A DNA stretch of 64,000 nucleotides from Selaginella moellendorffii (Eukaryota; Streptophyta; Lycopodiopsida; Selaginellales; Selaginellaceae). Positions 43,317 through 55,442 of the stretch are shown here, piece by piece. Position numbers and translations under genes: made by a program. Position 1 is the stretch's first letter; the number at the start of each line of letters is the position of its first letter. The DNA lies in contig NW_003314270.1 of assembly GCF_000143415.4 (NCBI RefSeq), positions 2,759,668 through 2,823,667 of the forward strand, given 5' to 3'. Under the pieces are notes generated by a model. It was not told the origin of the DNA. It searched no databases and worked only from the letters and a program-made list of their open reading frames with translations.

Positions 43317-44020
43317 AACACAAAGTTGTCTGAGTGTGTGCCAGTGGTCTAATGTGGATAGCAAGCTCAACAACTTTACAATAGACTAGGCATGTCAAAG
43401 AGAGAGTTAGCATTTGCTAGTTTTTAACCTTGAGTTAGGTTTGGAGCAACAAGAAATAGCAACTTAACTAATAAAAGATGACAAAATCAACTATAAATCC
43501 ACTTAATCTCCTTCAAACATTATTCTACCTTTTTAATAAATAAAAGTAGAAATAAAATTTAATGCATAAAATAATCAGCATAACCCAAGCTTTTCGCATC
43601 CTCTAGAAAGTTCAAAATTCAGTTTGTGTCAATACTTTCTTGGCTCCCAAAACCAATCCATTATTGAGTAATGCCAAGAAAAATCCTTACAATCATTTCT
43701 GAGAGTATACTCACAACAGCCCTTCGTTCCACCAGCTTTTGAGGACTTGCAGTGATGAGGGTCATACTTCTTTAGGAATTCATCCAGGTCTGGAACATCA
43801 TCTACCCCAATATTTTGCCCAAAATGCATAATAATTTTACTTTTTTTGACAATACTTTATATGCTAGAAGTTTAATAGGAGGAGAGAGAAAAATTAATGG
43901 AAAGGCTATTTTTAAAATAGTATGGTTAGAAGAGCATAGTGAAGATGGGATACCAAAGTGGTTATAAAAATTATAAGAAATAAAGGAGTGTTGCTTTGGC
44001 ATTTCGCTCTGTTTCAAGCC
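43317..44020. other. AT-rich spacer with a short Cys-containing minus-strand frame
   Basis: A 66-residue minus frame at 43829-43629 reads DDVPDLDEFLKKYDPHHC and then KGCCEYTLRNDC. Composition is protein-like, but there is no family match and no neighbouring exon was found. Probably a fragment. Confidence 0.25.
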
Positions 44021-44024
44021 GAAC

Positions 44025-44600
44025 ATGATCACTTGGGAAGTGGAAGAATGTTATAGCCAGACAAGAAGCAAGCTGCAGCCTACGTGCATATGGGACTGTA
44101 GGCAAAATTTAAAAGAAGCTCAAACACCGACAAACATGGAATCATTCATAAGTTTGTCCTTATGGGATAAAACTCATGTACATAGGGAGTATATGTTTGT
44201 GGCAAGGAGTCTGGTGGATCTGTATGCAAGGAATGGGAGCATGGAAGATTCATGCAGGATGGGTGCGAAGTGTGGATATGAATCCAATGTATTTGTCATG
44301 AGCAGCCTCATGGACATGTGGAAGTGTCAGAAGTGTTTGGGAGGATGAAGAACCATGATGTTGGTTGTATGGAATATATGGGACATGCACCTTGAGCTCT
44401 TCTATCAGATGTAATGAGATGCTAGAAATGCTCAGAATTTGCATGAAGCAAAAAAACATTGTTTCATGGGATATATTGAGTATAAACCTCAAAATGTCCA
44501 CCTTTGCTCTCAAGCTCTACAAGCAAGCTAGCAGCCAAACACTCAGGCTTAGCAGCAAAGGTGGACATTTTGAGGGAATCTAGACAAGAATCTGCCACTC
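44025..44600 (+). pseudogene. PPR-protein remnants
   Basis: Frames contain SLVDLYARNGSMEDSC, GYESNVFVMSSLMDMW and MKQKNIVSWDILS. These match typical consecutive parts of plant PPR repeats (SLVDMYAKCG..., NVFVxxSLMDMY, KNVVSWxxLI). They lie in different frames, with stops and no start or C-terminal domain. Confidence 0.55.
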
Positions 44601-46366
44601 GTGTGCTTGCTCATCATATTGGGAAGTGTGGAGACATGGCTAATGATTGAGAAGTTTAAGTGTGTCACTGTCACAATGACATACTTCTGCATAAAATTAA
44701 TCCTCATCCAAAGGAAATAAATGCAAAGGGATATAATAGTGACACATCATTGTTCCCACTGTTACCTCTCTTTAAACCACTATGGCCTGGCTTTAATCCA
44801 ATGGAGTGTGCTGCCACCACCTTGCCAATGCCTCAAGATTACCTTGAATTTGATTTTGCCCACTTTGTTGATACAATTGGTATTGGAAGTGTACGAGAAA
44901 GCCACTGGAAAGAGATTGTGTTTGGCCCTCAAGTTTTGCTTTGGGAGTTCTTTTGTCTTCTTCTCCTGGAGCAATTGATTCATGCCCATGACAAAAGACT
45001 CTCCAGAATCAGATTCAATGGTGCTTCCAATTTGTTGGCACTTTTGCGCAAAGAGGGAAGAGTCCACAAGCTCCACATGAAAGGTAGCCTGAACATGAGA
45101 TAATTGGTAATTTCCTTTAGATGGGGGACATTGTCATTTAAGGGGCATTACTATATTGAAGTGTGAGAGATTTGGTGCAGATAAGAATAAAGAGGCAAAC
45201 TGGCTTTTTGCTCTAGCTCTAGTTATGGAATATAGATGTTTGTAGATAGATTGGTTTCTTTTGCTATGTGTGTTCTTACAAGTTCTATATCCAAGTCAAG
45301 TTATACATTGAGTCTATTCACCTCCTTGATGTCATTTTAAACTCTTAATTTGGCTCTTGTTTTAAAATGATGTCATCAACAGTTTCTTCATCCTCATCAT
45401 GACTATCATTACTAATGTTATACTCTTCATTAGGATGAGCATCCCCCCCTCCCCCTCCCCCCATAAAGAACAATTTGAATGAAATCAACAAGCTCTAAAT
45501 CCCTAAACCATGAAATATTTTTATGGTTTTGTTTTAGATATGGTAATTTCATTAAGGATTTCTAAATGATTTAACAAAGGTTCTTTATGCTTCATTTGTG
45601 AAGAAGTTTGAAAAAGTTGAAAAAGTTGATGCAAAGGATATTGTCTTTGAATGTGTATGTTAATTCTATGATCACTACTTTAATTTCATGAATGTTTGCT
45701 AAAGATGAAATGTTTTATCAATGGTTTGAGTTTGGTGGATGTGTAGCAAAAAGTCAAAAAAGATTTTCTAGAAAAATTGATTGATGCCATCACTAAAGCA
45801 ACTCAGCCACCTATGCTCAATAGGATGGTTAATGGGGTAGACAACATGATAACCAATTACCCAATGCTTCATATTTAAAGAAGAAATTATTATTATTGCA
45901 TCAGATCTCAAAGAATGAAGATGACAATAAGGTTAAAAACCTTTGTTTGGACCAACAAGGTGGAGGGCAAATGTTTTAATTTTTACAAAGTTGGATATTA
46001 TAGAAAAAGTTGTTCTCTTGTGAAGGGTCAAAGGATGTTAAGGTGAATATAATGGAATTCATTATAAATACATCTCAAGAGTATTTTACATTCACTTTTT
46101 TATATTTTGTGATAAAATTTCAAGAACCTCAAGGTTTTATAAAGCTTAATGGTTTTATGCACAATAAACTTATGAAAACCAAAGGGGATATTTAGACAAA
46201 CCAAGTTTTTTCACCACCCTGAAGTTTAAAAGATAGCGTGACATCTAGATCAAAAAGTAGCTTATAGAATGATAAAACAACTTGGTTTCTCTATAGAGTG
46301 ACAAGATTACATTTTATCTTTCAAAGAAGACAAAATGATGATATTTCATCCCTAATAACTATACTT
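44601..46366. other. Intergenic region, no gene recognised
   Basis: A plus-strand frame at 44660-45103 (147 residues) has no recognisable domain. The rest is AT-rich with a C-rich run at about 45447-45462. Some text near 45890-46020 looks like a decayed copia-type gag zinc-knuckle region, but it is too broken to call. Confidence 0.3.
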
Positions 46367-47220
46367 TTGGACTCAACTTGACTAAATATTAAACTTATTG
46401 TTTTTAATCTAATTTAAGAAAAGTTTATGAAAGAATACAATAATGACTATTTGAACCTTGATCCACTTATAATCATACATAGTAAGGATCCACTAATGTT
46501 GTACTAAACAACTATGAACCAACTTATTTGCCACTTATAGCAAGCCTATAGGAAATTTATTCTTACCTATGGTACTATAGTAATAAGTCATCCAATAAAT
46601 TAATATTAATCTTGTCAACTCATTAAATTGCTAATTTGCCTAGTACATCTTAATAAGTACAAATAAAACTTTATACAATATGGTAGATGACTTCCCGAGA
46701 AATCTAAATTCAAAAATTTACATTTGGAGATCATATGTTTGAATTGATATTTTGCATATCGTGAGTGAGTAAGGCTCTTTTTGCCTATACTTGCATTCTT
46801 GCTTCTGCCTGCAAAATAATGACAAACAAATAAAAACAAAAATGTAGAGAAGAGAAAAAAAGAAGAAGAATGAAAAAAGAATAGGAGAGAACTCAATTTC
46901 AAACCCCAAAGGTGTGAGTAAGGATAAATATATATCACTCTTTCAACTCTACTTTGCACAAATAGTCATAGGCTAGAGAAAAAATAGTTACTTCAATGCA
47001 AATGCATACAATAGTGAGTGGGGGTTATTTTTTAGCACGACTAAGTGCTGTTTATATACTACATAATTTTATGACCAATCTTAACTCCTTCACACATATT
47101 TATGATGAGCATTCTATAGATTGGGCATTTCTTCTTTGGATGCCTAAGTTTAAGTGTAAATCCAACTTCCTTTTTTTGCTATGCTTGGGAAAATATACAA
47201 GATAAAGCATTTACCTCTTC
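46367..47220. repeat. Dispersed copy of the module-flanking repeat
   Basis: 46367-46760 matches 38555-38945, and 46760-47220 matches about 55715-56190. It therefore links the left flanks of module copies 2 and 3, but no NHL or His-rich sequence follows it. Confidence 0.55.
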
Positions 47221-47868
47221 ACCATTTCCCCACAACAAAACTATTGCTTGTCCTCAGGTAGTCAGATTCTCCAAATCCTACTCTAGACTATTGAACTTGA
47301 TCTTCATAGTGATGAGTTTGATGCTTTGACATAGATCGTCAAGTTCCTGATACAAGATTTAATTTTGCTAGTCAAGCATTGCAATGTGCTGGTCTTGGCA
47401 GTTGATACGCTCTGCATCGATGGATGTGGAAGTTGAGATTGCACTCTTGAGTTCTTGAATTATGTGGCACTGATGATTCTACTTGCCTATGACTCCATTC
47501 ACTTTTTTGGTGATTGTCTTGAGGTAGTTCAAGACTTACATATGGTTTTTCGTAGTTTCTTCGTCTTCTACTAGCTGCATAAGCTCATCAATTGGCTATT
47601 TGCCTCCTCCCTTGATGTGTTGAGCAAGCTCCTCCATAAAGCTTTGGACTGCTGGCTTGTTTAGTTGTTTTGTGGCCTTGTGAGCGAAGGCGTGACTAGC
47701 CTTGACTTTGTAATGCTATTGCAGTATCTACTGCTGCTATGGCTGCTTCAATTCACTAGATTGATTGGCTCAGAATATGTCACTGTCAAATGCATAAGTG
47801 GACTGGAGAAGACTAAGCCCATACTCTAATTCATCTAGACCCTCTTTTGTAGCCTCATCTTCTTCGTC
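47221..47868. other. Degenerate repeat DNA
   Basis: No open frame or motif is supported. Probably the 3' portion of the degraded minus-strand gypsy element that begins at about 52079. Confidence 0.3.
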
Positions 47869-49060
47869 TTAGTGAGTTTTTTGGTTGTGATCTTCTTGGC
47901 TTGTACTCACCTCATTAGTTGTGTCTACAACCAATGGTTTTGCGGCATTTATAGGCACGTCGTATGTCACCTTATCTGTGAACTTAGGTAGATTATCATG
48001 ATGAATCCTTACAAAGGCTTCATCCACGAGCTTATCCATAATTTTGTACCTTAAAATATTGACAATATTTATGCTTATATCTTCATGATACTTCCTTAAA
48101 CAATTTAAATTTACTATTGCAATATCATCCCTATTTAAGGTGTGCACTTCAGTCGTTCCTAGACAAAATAAATGGACCATTCCATTTTTTCTCGAATTAA
48201 TTTCCAAAAGTATCTATTTTGCTTTGATACTAAAGGACCTTATCTTTTTACATAAGCTCGCAAGAGATTTTTAATTGTCTATCATGCCTAGCTTTTTTAG
48301 CTTTTTGAATTGCATGTAAGGTTTAAATTGCTCTAAGCTTAAGCTAGTTTAAGTTTTCTATTTGAGCAAGTATTTGCTTAAGAGCTTGTTTTTCGTCTAA
48401 GCCATTTTTAATTGCAGGGAATTATAAATTCCATATGTGTTAAAGCTTCTTGGCCATAAGTAAGACGAAATGGTGTTATGCCTATGGATATTTTATATGC
48501 AATCCTATAAGCTCACAAAGCATCTAGAATTTTCTTATCCTAGTCTTTTTGATTGTCTTTTACAATCTTTTTCAAGATATTTTTAAGCACTTTATTAGTA
48601 GATTCAGCCTAGCCATTCCCTTGCAAGTAATATGATGTGGACCTTTTGTGCTTAAAGATAAATTCTTGTATAACAATTTTTATATCTGTTATAATCTTCT
48701 TAGGTAAACCAAATTTTATAATGATGTTTTCATAGAGGTATTTGGTAATGTTAGTAGCTGAGGCCTGTTTCATAGGTATAACTTTTGCCTATTTAGTCAC
48801 ATAACCAATAACGACTAAAATGTATTTATTCCTTTTATTATTTGTCACCATAGACTCATAAAATCCAATATGAAATGCTTCATATGGATAGGTAAGATTT
48901 AATTCATGAATTTACTTTTTATGTGGTAGTTTATACCTTTGACAAATGTTATAATTTTTTGCAAAAAATTGCTGTATCTTTCCAAATTGTAAGCCACCAC
49001 AACCTTGTTTGTAATACTTTCTTAGCAATGATTTCATTTACAAAATAATCTCTTGATAGG
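47869..49060 (-). pseudogene. Degraded Ty3/gypsy integrase region
   Basis: On the minus strand between about 49060 and 48350, with stops, the text includes CQRYKLPHKK (zinc-finger end), VIGYVTK, NIIIKFGLPKKIITD (core Asp region), YYLQGNG with AESTNKVLKNILKK (core Glu region), and KKILDALWAYRIAYK-like and GITPFRLTYGQEAL-like stretches. This is the pattern of plant non-chromovirus gypsy integrases of the Tat/Athila group. The open frame 48207-47869 may be the integrase C-terminal part. Confidence 0.65.
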
Positions 49061-49388
49061 TTTGAATAAACTTCCCTTAAGATTTCATTTTTTTCTTTGT
49101 GCCTATTAACACATCTTATGTTCCATTGATGCCTAATTTATATTTAGGGGGAAATTTTTTATAGTCATACCAATTTCTGGTATAGGGGCTTCTTGCCAGG
49201 TACTTCTTTGAGTATTATATAAATATCAACTTTTGAAATTGGCTAAATTTAAAATAAGACTTTTAAAATTTATTGTTCTTAAGAATCGTTTAATTCTTCC
49301 TCATAATCATAAGATTGAGTTTGAGGGGTTGATATTTCTTTTCTAACTATATAGTGGAAATAATAGGCACAAATCTTTTCTAATTACC

Positions 49389-50360
49389 CTACTCTATATG
49401 CACAAAACCATTTTTCCAAGCAATTATTAGCCAAGATTTACCTAGTAGAGTTTTGTAAGTAAAATTTTGTCTTGTCATTTTAGAAAAAACGTAATTGAAT
49501 TTGTACTTTAGGCTAACTATATTAGTTAAGACATTTGTAATAATTCCAATGGGCCTGATGCTTTGGTTATCTGTTATTCGTATATTAAATGGGATTGGTT
49601 GAATTAGGCTTAGGCTTAATTTTTTGCAAATACTCTCTTGTAGAATATTTACACTTGAGCCACTATCAATAAATGTTCTAGATAATAGATTCTTGCCAAT
49701 CTTTATATCAATTGTAGAAACTTCATCATCATATTCTTTTAGCTCAATTATAATGGCTATAGAGGGGATTAAAGTTTCTTTCTTCTTAGATAAAAACTTT
49801 ATAAGCAATGTAGCTCTAAAGTAAAGTGTTATAGTTAAAAGTTGGACTAGAATGACTGTGATTCCAAAATTAAAATGTTTTTTACTGCCTTCTTTTTATC
49901 CTTATCATATAACTTTAGTATAGAATTTTCCTTTTGCATTAATGGTAAATTCATGTTAACTTATAAAGGCATAAAGATGATTTTAATATTTATTGATCTT
50001 AGAAATCGTTTAAGCTTTCCTCCCAATCATAAGATTGAGTTTTGAGGGGTTAACCTTTCTTTTTTAACTATATAGTGGAAGTAATAGGCATAAATGTTTT
50101 CTAGTTGCCCTATTCTATATGCATAAAACCATTTTTCTAAGTAATTTTTAGCCAAGGTTTGCCTAGTAGAGTTTTATAAGTAAAATTTTGTCATATCATT
50201 TTAAGCATGATATAATTAAGTTTGTACTTTAGGCTAACCACATTGGTTAAGGCATTTTTAATAATTCTAATGGGCTTAATGCTTTAGTCATCTGCTATTT
50301 ATATATTAAATGGGGCTGGTTGAATTGGGCCTAGGCTTAATTTTTTGCAAATACTCTTTT
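49389..50360 (-). pseudogene. Retroelement aspartic protease, partly duplicated
   Basis: The frame 49808-49389 contains TFIDSGSSVNIL, the D(S/T)G active site of retropepsins, and later LLGKSWL. The stretch 49980-50360 repeats most of the same sequence with about 85-90 percent similarity by eye and several stops, so the protease region was tandemly duplicated. No reverse transcriptase lies between it and the integrase remnant about 330 bp further on. Confidence 0.65.
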
Positions 50361-51341
50361 CTAGAATCCTAGGCCATAACTCTGACAAAGTTTGTGATAT
50401 TACTAGTTGCTCTGGAAGGGCCTATTAGTCACTCTTAAGAGTAAACATTTAGCTTCCCAATCAATTTCAAAATGGGGATGGCTTTCCTCTAGAGACAAAA
50501 TGTCTAAAATATTTTTTATACAAAAATCCTAGAAATGTTTTGAGCAATAAACTTTATTTTTTACAACGTATCTATCTTACTCAAGTATGGTCTATTTTAA
50601 AAGATTTTTACTCCACAAAATTTTGTTGCCCATCAATCTAGATTTGGGATTGATCCAATGTCTATTAGCCTTATTATCAACAAATTAATCTCTCCACTTA
50701 TGTGCGTAGAAGAATCTTCCCTTTTTGCCCATGCTTAGTGTAGTTAAAATTAAGGTTTCTGGTGCATAATAGTCAATTTCGGAGTAACTTACCTATTTTA
50801 TAATGGGTTTTACCTTTTAACTTATAGCTAACCTTGCCCTTATAAATGTGGAATTAGAACGAATGGTTTATTGCTCCTGGCAAATTTTAGGTAAAGCTCT
50901 TTTAAATTAATTTAAACAGAGTGTGGAGACCATTTTGTGAAATTGCCTTATGGAATCAATGTAAGGGTCAAATTATCTAGTGTATGATAGCATTTTTTAA
51001 ATGAATTTACTTATATAATGATATTAAATAGCTTTTTGAGTATGTGATAGCTTATTCGTGGAAGACTTTGTTTCAAATCTAAATAAAAATTGGTTTTCAA
51101 AGTAAATTTCTCTCTAGCCTCTTTGCCAACAAGTAGTAATGGTCAATAAAAGTCTCTACTCAAGCTTGTATAATAAAGTTTTGAGCTTTGTAATGTATTT
51201 TAAAATTTCTAGGAGTATCTGAAGATATTTCACCTTTTTAAACAAAACCCATTTTATCTTTAAGCTTGTTCTAGTTCTTCAGAGATCAAAGTAGTGTCTC
51301 TAAGATTAACACCTATGCCTAACAGCAAGCTTTGCAACTCT
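50361..51341. other. Degenerate interior of the minus-strand gypsy element
   Basis: AT-rich DNA between the protease and gag remnants. No readable frame. Confidence 0.3.
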
Positions 51342-52079
51342 CTATTTTGCATTTATGGCATGAAGCTTCTCAACTGCTTTGTTTAGCAAAAGCTCGATTA
51401 ACATAGCGGGTGATTTATGTGTTCCAAATATAGGTGGAAATTGAGCTATAACTTTTACTAGAGTAATTGTATAATTTTGCCTACATAAAAAATATTCACT
51501 AGGTGGAAATTTTCTTCTATAAGGAGGTATATACACCTGTGGATCACGTCTCATAAAAAGTGATTCATACTTTGTAAAGGGTGTTTCACACATAAAGTGG
51601 TGAGTATTTCCCTTAGCAATTGAGCGTCGCTCAACTGGTCTAAAAGGCAAATTTTCACACCTATTCACTTATATATTTATTCTTTGTCCATACCTCACTT
51701 TAGGAGATATGGAGCGTGTTTCACATAATTGCCCTTGATTCCTCCCTATGAGGTTAGATGTGATGTGAGTGCTCTCAAAATCTATAAAAGAGTGGCATCT
51801 TTCATATTGAGCAGTGTTTGTAATTTGGGTAATCTCTTTATATACAAGAGATGAGCCTTGATTAATTTTCCTAAGTGTACTAGATGTAGAGCGATTCGAA
51901 CAATTAGAGTGGTTCGTGATAACGGCTTTTGAATTCTCAATTTGTGAGTTTTGTTTAAGTATTATAAGGTTTTGCAATATGTGTAGTAGAATTAAACTCA
52001 AGACAAATGTACTCTCAAATTGTGTTTGAGTAATTGTCCATGCTAAAGGACCTTGGATCAAAGCCTTGAGACAGCACAA
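51342..52079 (-). pseudogene. Probable gag/leader remnant of the minus-strand gypsy element
   Basis: Two adjacent minus frames (52079-51669 and 51668-51342) carry retroelement-like text (FPPSEYFLCRQNYTITLVK, PRLIGTHKSPAMLIELLLNK-like). They lie upstream of the protease in the element's orientation. No zinc knuckle was found, so assignment to gag rests on position. Confidence 0.4.
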
Positions 52080-52159
52080 TGTTCTAATTGTGATTCTATC
52101 TTTATTAAAGCCTTATAAGATTTAGCTGAATAATTCCCTAATTTATTCTTCACTAAGGC

Positions 52160-54204
52160 TGTAGTGCACCTTATCTCTCCCCTTAAGCCAACTGGAAAAG
52201 GGGCAATTGCTTGATGAGAGAGCCCTTAGTGGCTATTTTATCCCCATTTATCCCCCAAAGTTCCAAGGATCCACGGTGACAGTATATCTAAATCTCATCC
52301 CATGATCACATGCGTTACACTCACCCCCCCTTCAGAGATGTCAATGTCCTCATTGAACAACCCCTACTAAGCCAAGGGAAATCAGCACCTCCATTTCCAC
52401 ACTGAATCTATCAATCCTTCTATTGTGTAGACTAGCTATTCCATATGAGGCAACTAGTCATCCACCCGTACCGTAGTCCCACGGTGGATACCTTCGTCCG
52501 TGGATACTCCACACAAGAGGAAGGACGTATGCATGGATGCCCAATACGTACAATTTCAAATTTAGGGGTAGGAATATACCTTGCTCAAGGGTATATTATA
52601 TTTTTAAGTAGCCACTAATCAATGAGAATCGAACCCGTGCCATTTGCTCCGATACCAACTGTAGTGCACCTTATCTCTCTCCCCTTAATCCAACTGGAAA
52701 AGGAGCAATTGCTTGATGAAAGAGCCCTTAGTGGCTATTTTATCCCCATTTATCCCCCAAGATTCCAAGGATCCACGGTGACAGTATATCTAAATCTCAT
52801 CCCATGATCACATGCGTTACACTCACCCCCCCTTCAGAGATGTCAATGTCCTCATTGAACAACCCCTACTAAGCCAAGGGAAATCAGCACCTCCATTTCC
52901 ACACTGAATCTATCAATCCTTCTATTGTGTAGACTAGCTATTCCATATGAGGCAACTAGTCATCCACCCGTACCGTAGTCCCATGGTGGATACCTTCGTC
53001 CGTGGATACTCCACACAAGAGGAAGGACGTACGCATGGATGCCCAATACGTACAATTTCAAATTTAGGGGTAGGAATATACCTTGCTCAAGGGTATATTA
53101 TATTTTTAAGTAGCCACTAATCAATGAGAATCGAACCCGTGCCATTTGCTCCGATACCAACTGTAGTGCACCTTATCTCTCTTCTCTTAATCCAACTGGA
53201 AAAGGAGCAATTGCTTGATGAAAGAGCCCTTAGTGGCTATTTTATCCCCATTTATCCCCCAAGATTCCAAGGATCCACGGTGACAGTATATCCAAATCTC
53301 ATCCCATGATCACATGCGCTACACTCACCCCCTCTTCAGAGATGTCAATGTCCTCATTGACTATTGACTAATAACCCCTACTAAGCCAAGGGGAACCAGC
53401 ACCTCTATTTCCGCATTGAATCTACTAATCCTTCCATTGTGTAGACTAACTATTCCATATGAGGCAACTAGTCATCCACCCGTACCGTAGTCCCACGGTG
53501 GATACCTTCATCTGTGGATACTCCACACAAGAGGAAGGACATACGCATGGATGCCCAATACGTATGATTTCAAATTTAGGGGTAGGAATATACTTTGCTC
53601 AAGGGTATATTATATTTTTAAGTAGCCACTAATCAATGGGAATCGAACCCGTGCCATTTGCTCCGATACCAAACAAGAGGAAGGCCGTACGCATGGATGC
53701 CCAATACGTACGATTTCAAATTTAGGTGGATACCTTCGTCTGTGGATACTCCACACAAGAGGAAGGACATACGCATGGATGCCCAATACGTATGATTTCA
53801 AATTTAGGGGTAGGAATATACCTTGCTCAAGGTATATTATATTTTTAAGTAGCCACTAATCAATGGGAATCGAACCCGTGCCATTTGCTCCGATACCAAG
53901 AGGAAGGCCGTACGCATGGATGCCCAATACATACGATTTCAAATTTAGGGGCAGGAATATACTTTGCTCAAGGGTATATTATATTTTTAAGTAGCCACTA
54001 ATCAATGGGAATCGAACCCATGCCATTTGCTCCGATACCAACTGTAGCATACCTTATCTCTCTCCCCTTAAGCCAACTGGAAAAGGGGCAATTGCTTAAT
54101 GAGAGAGCCCTTAGTAGCTATTTTATCCCCATTTATCCCCTAACGTTCCAAGGATCCATGGTGACAGTATATCTAAATCTCATCCCATGATCACATGCGC
54201 TACA
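52160..54204 (-). mobile_element. Tandem TRIM array: four LTRs sharing three interiors
   Basis: LTRs of about 160 bp lie at 52160-52319, 52660-52821, 53162-53323 and 54043-54204, each bounded by TGTAG/CTACA-type ends. In minus orientation each interior starts two bases after the LTR with a primer-binding site TGGTATCGGAGC (for example 52646-52657, initiator-Met type). Each ends with GAAGGGGGGGTGAG immediately before the next LTR. The first two interiors are about 340 bp. The third (53324-54042) is expanded to 719 bp by internal duplications that include extra primer-site copies. No protein is encoded. The whole array is flanked by AAGGC on both sides (52155-52159 and 54205-54209), a 5-bp target duplication. 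Confidence 0.88.
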
Positions 54205-54539
54205 AAGGCTAACTTTAGCTTTCTTTAAGTTAGAGCCAATGACAAGAGTTACAGGTGTCCAATTTTCTTATTTATCTATGCCTAAAAAAATTATGACACA
54301 TTGCTGAAAAATATATCTTCTAAAAGCTCAAGTAAGAACTTGCTCAGAAAAAAAGAATTCTATAGTAGTTAATTGTGTTTTCTAAATTCCATTATTTCTT
54401 CTTTTAGATTTTTCTCAAGAAATTACTACTTAAAAAATTTGAACTTGAGCTTAGCAATATATACCAAACTAAACAACTTAGGTAACTTTTTAAAGGAAAA
54501 TAAAGTTTAGTGCAATAGTATCGACCCAAGTTATGTCCT
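54205..54539. other. AT-rich spacer
   Basis: No coding region or repeat boundary other than the target duplication copy at its left edge. Confidence 0.4.
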
Positions 54540-55442
54540 TGTTGCAAATGTGACTTCGGGTATTGAAAGATACTTGTCGGCCAGTCCTAACGAACACTCT
54601 TTCCTTACTACCACGACGGTAAGAGGTCAATACTGCTGGTTCCTTTTATGGTCTCCACCCAGGAATTTTGTTCTTATACTTGTTTGACTAGTTTCTCAAC
54701 TAGCTTTTCATCCGGCCCAAACACCGTATTTGTCAAGCATACTTGACCTAATTAGAGAAACTCATTCGTTGACTTGCAGTTGCTAGTGTTAAGAACCCCC
54801 TTGATATTGAGTCTAATCTCTCAATATCATTACATTCTCCCAAACACCCTTGCTATCATGCCTTTTGTATTGGTTTTATCTCGTTCTATTGGCTAATTAT
54901 GGAAAGTGTCTAGATTTGCTAATTTGGCATATCTACGGAATGTAAAGATTAGCTTGAACACAATAGTGTTTATCCCATATCCAAATTCGCAATATAAAGA
55001 CATTCCATATTTAGTAAGTTTCAAACTTGTCCCCAGAGACTAGCTCTTGGAACTAAGGGAGGCTTGGGGTAAAAGCCCAAAGTATATATTCCTCAAGGGG
55101 GGGGGGGGGGGGGCGGCTATGGGTAGTTCCAAATGTATAGTAGGGATAGTGGTTGGAATGCATGTCCAACCATCTTAAATATTAGTTTGGCTCACATTGG
55201 GCTGTGTCGTTCCTTATTCTACGTCCAACTTAGGCCTGAACTCAAGCTCCATGCTACTTCAGTCGGTGGAGTACCCTCCTTACATTAGGGCATCGGTATG
55301 CCAAAATTGTGCTAGACACCGTCTGACACCATTTTGCGTGTAAATCCTAGATACGGGGAGTTGGTGCTTGTGGGGTTGTACTGGACCCTCGTTTTGAAGT
55401 GCAATGGGCTTGGAGTTCAACTCCAAATTCATATGCACTATA
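54540..55442 (+). mobile_element. Solo LTR of the chromodomain Ty3/gypsy family
   Basis: Aligns from end to end with the 3' LTR at 37129-38042 (TGTTGCAAATG start, ATGCACTATA end) with moderate divergence. It has an even longer uninterrupted G run at about 55098-55115. No internal sequence is attached on either side. Confidence 0.75.

Noticed and set aside
44660-45103. 147-residue plus-strand frame as a gene
   Set aside because: No recognisable domain, no splice partners, AT-rich surroundings between PPR scraps and repeats. Left as unassigned.
52622-54190. Repeated 61-residue frames starting MRIEPVPFAPIP or MGIEPMPFAPIP
   Set aside because: They arise from the primer-site and LTR sequence of each TRIM repeat and end at the same LTR position. 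They are repeats of non-coding DNA, not a gene family.
52160-54204. CRISPR-like reading of the regular ~500-bp repeats
   Set aside because: Repeats are ~160 bp LTRs with primer sites and purine tracts in a plant genome. Spacing and structure fit TRIM elements, not CRISPR.
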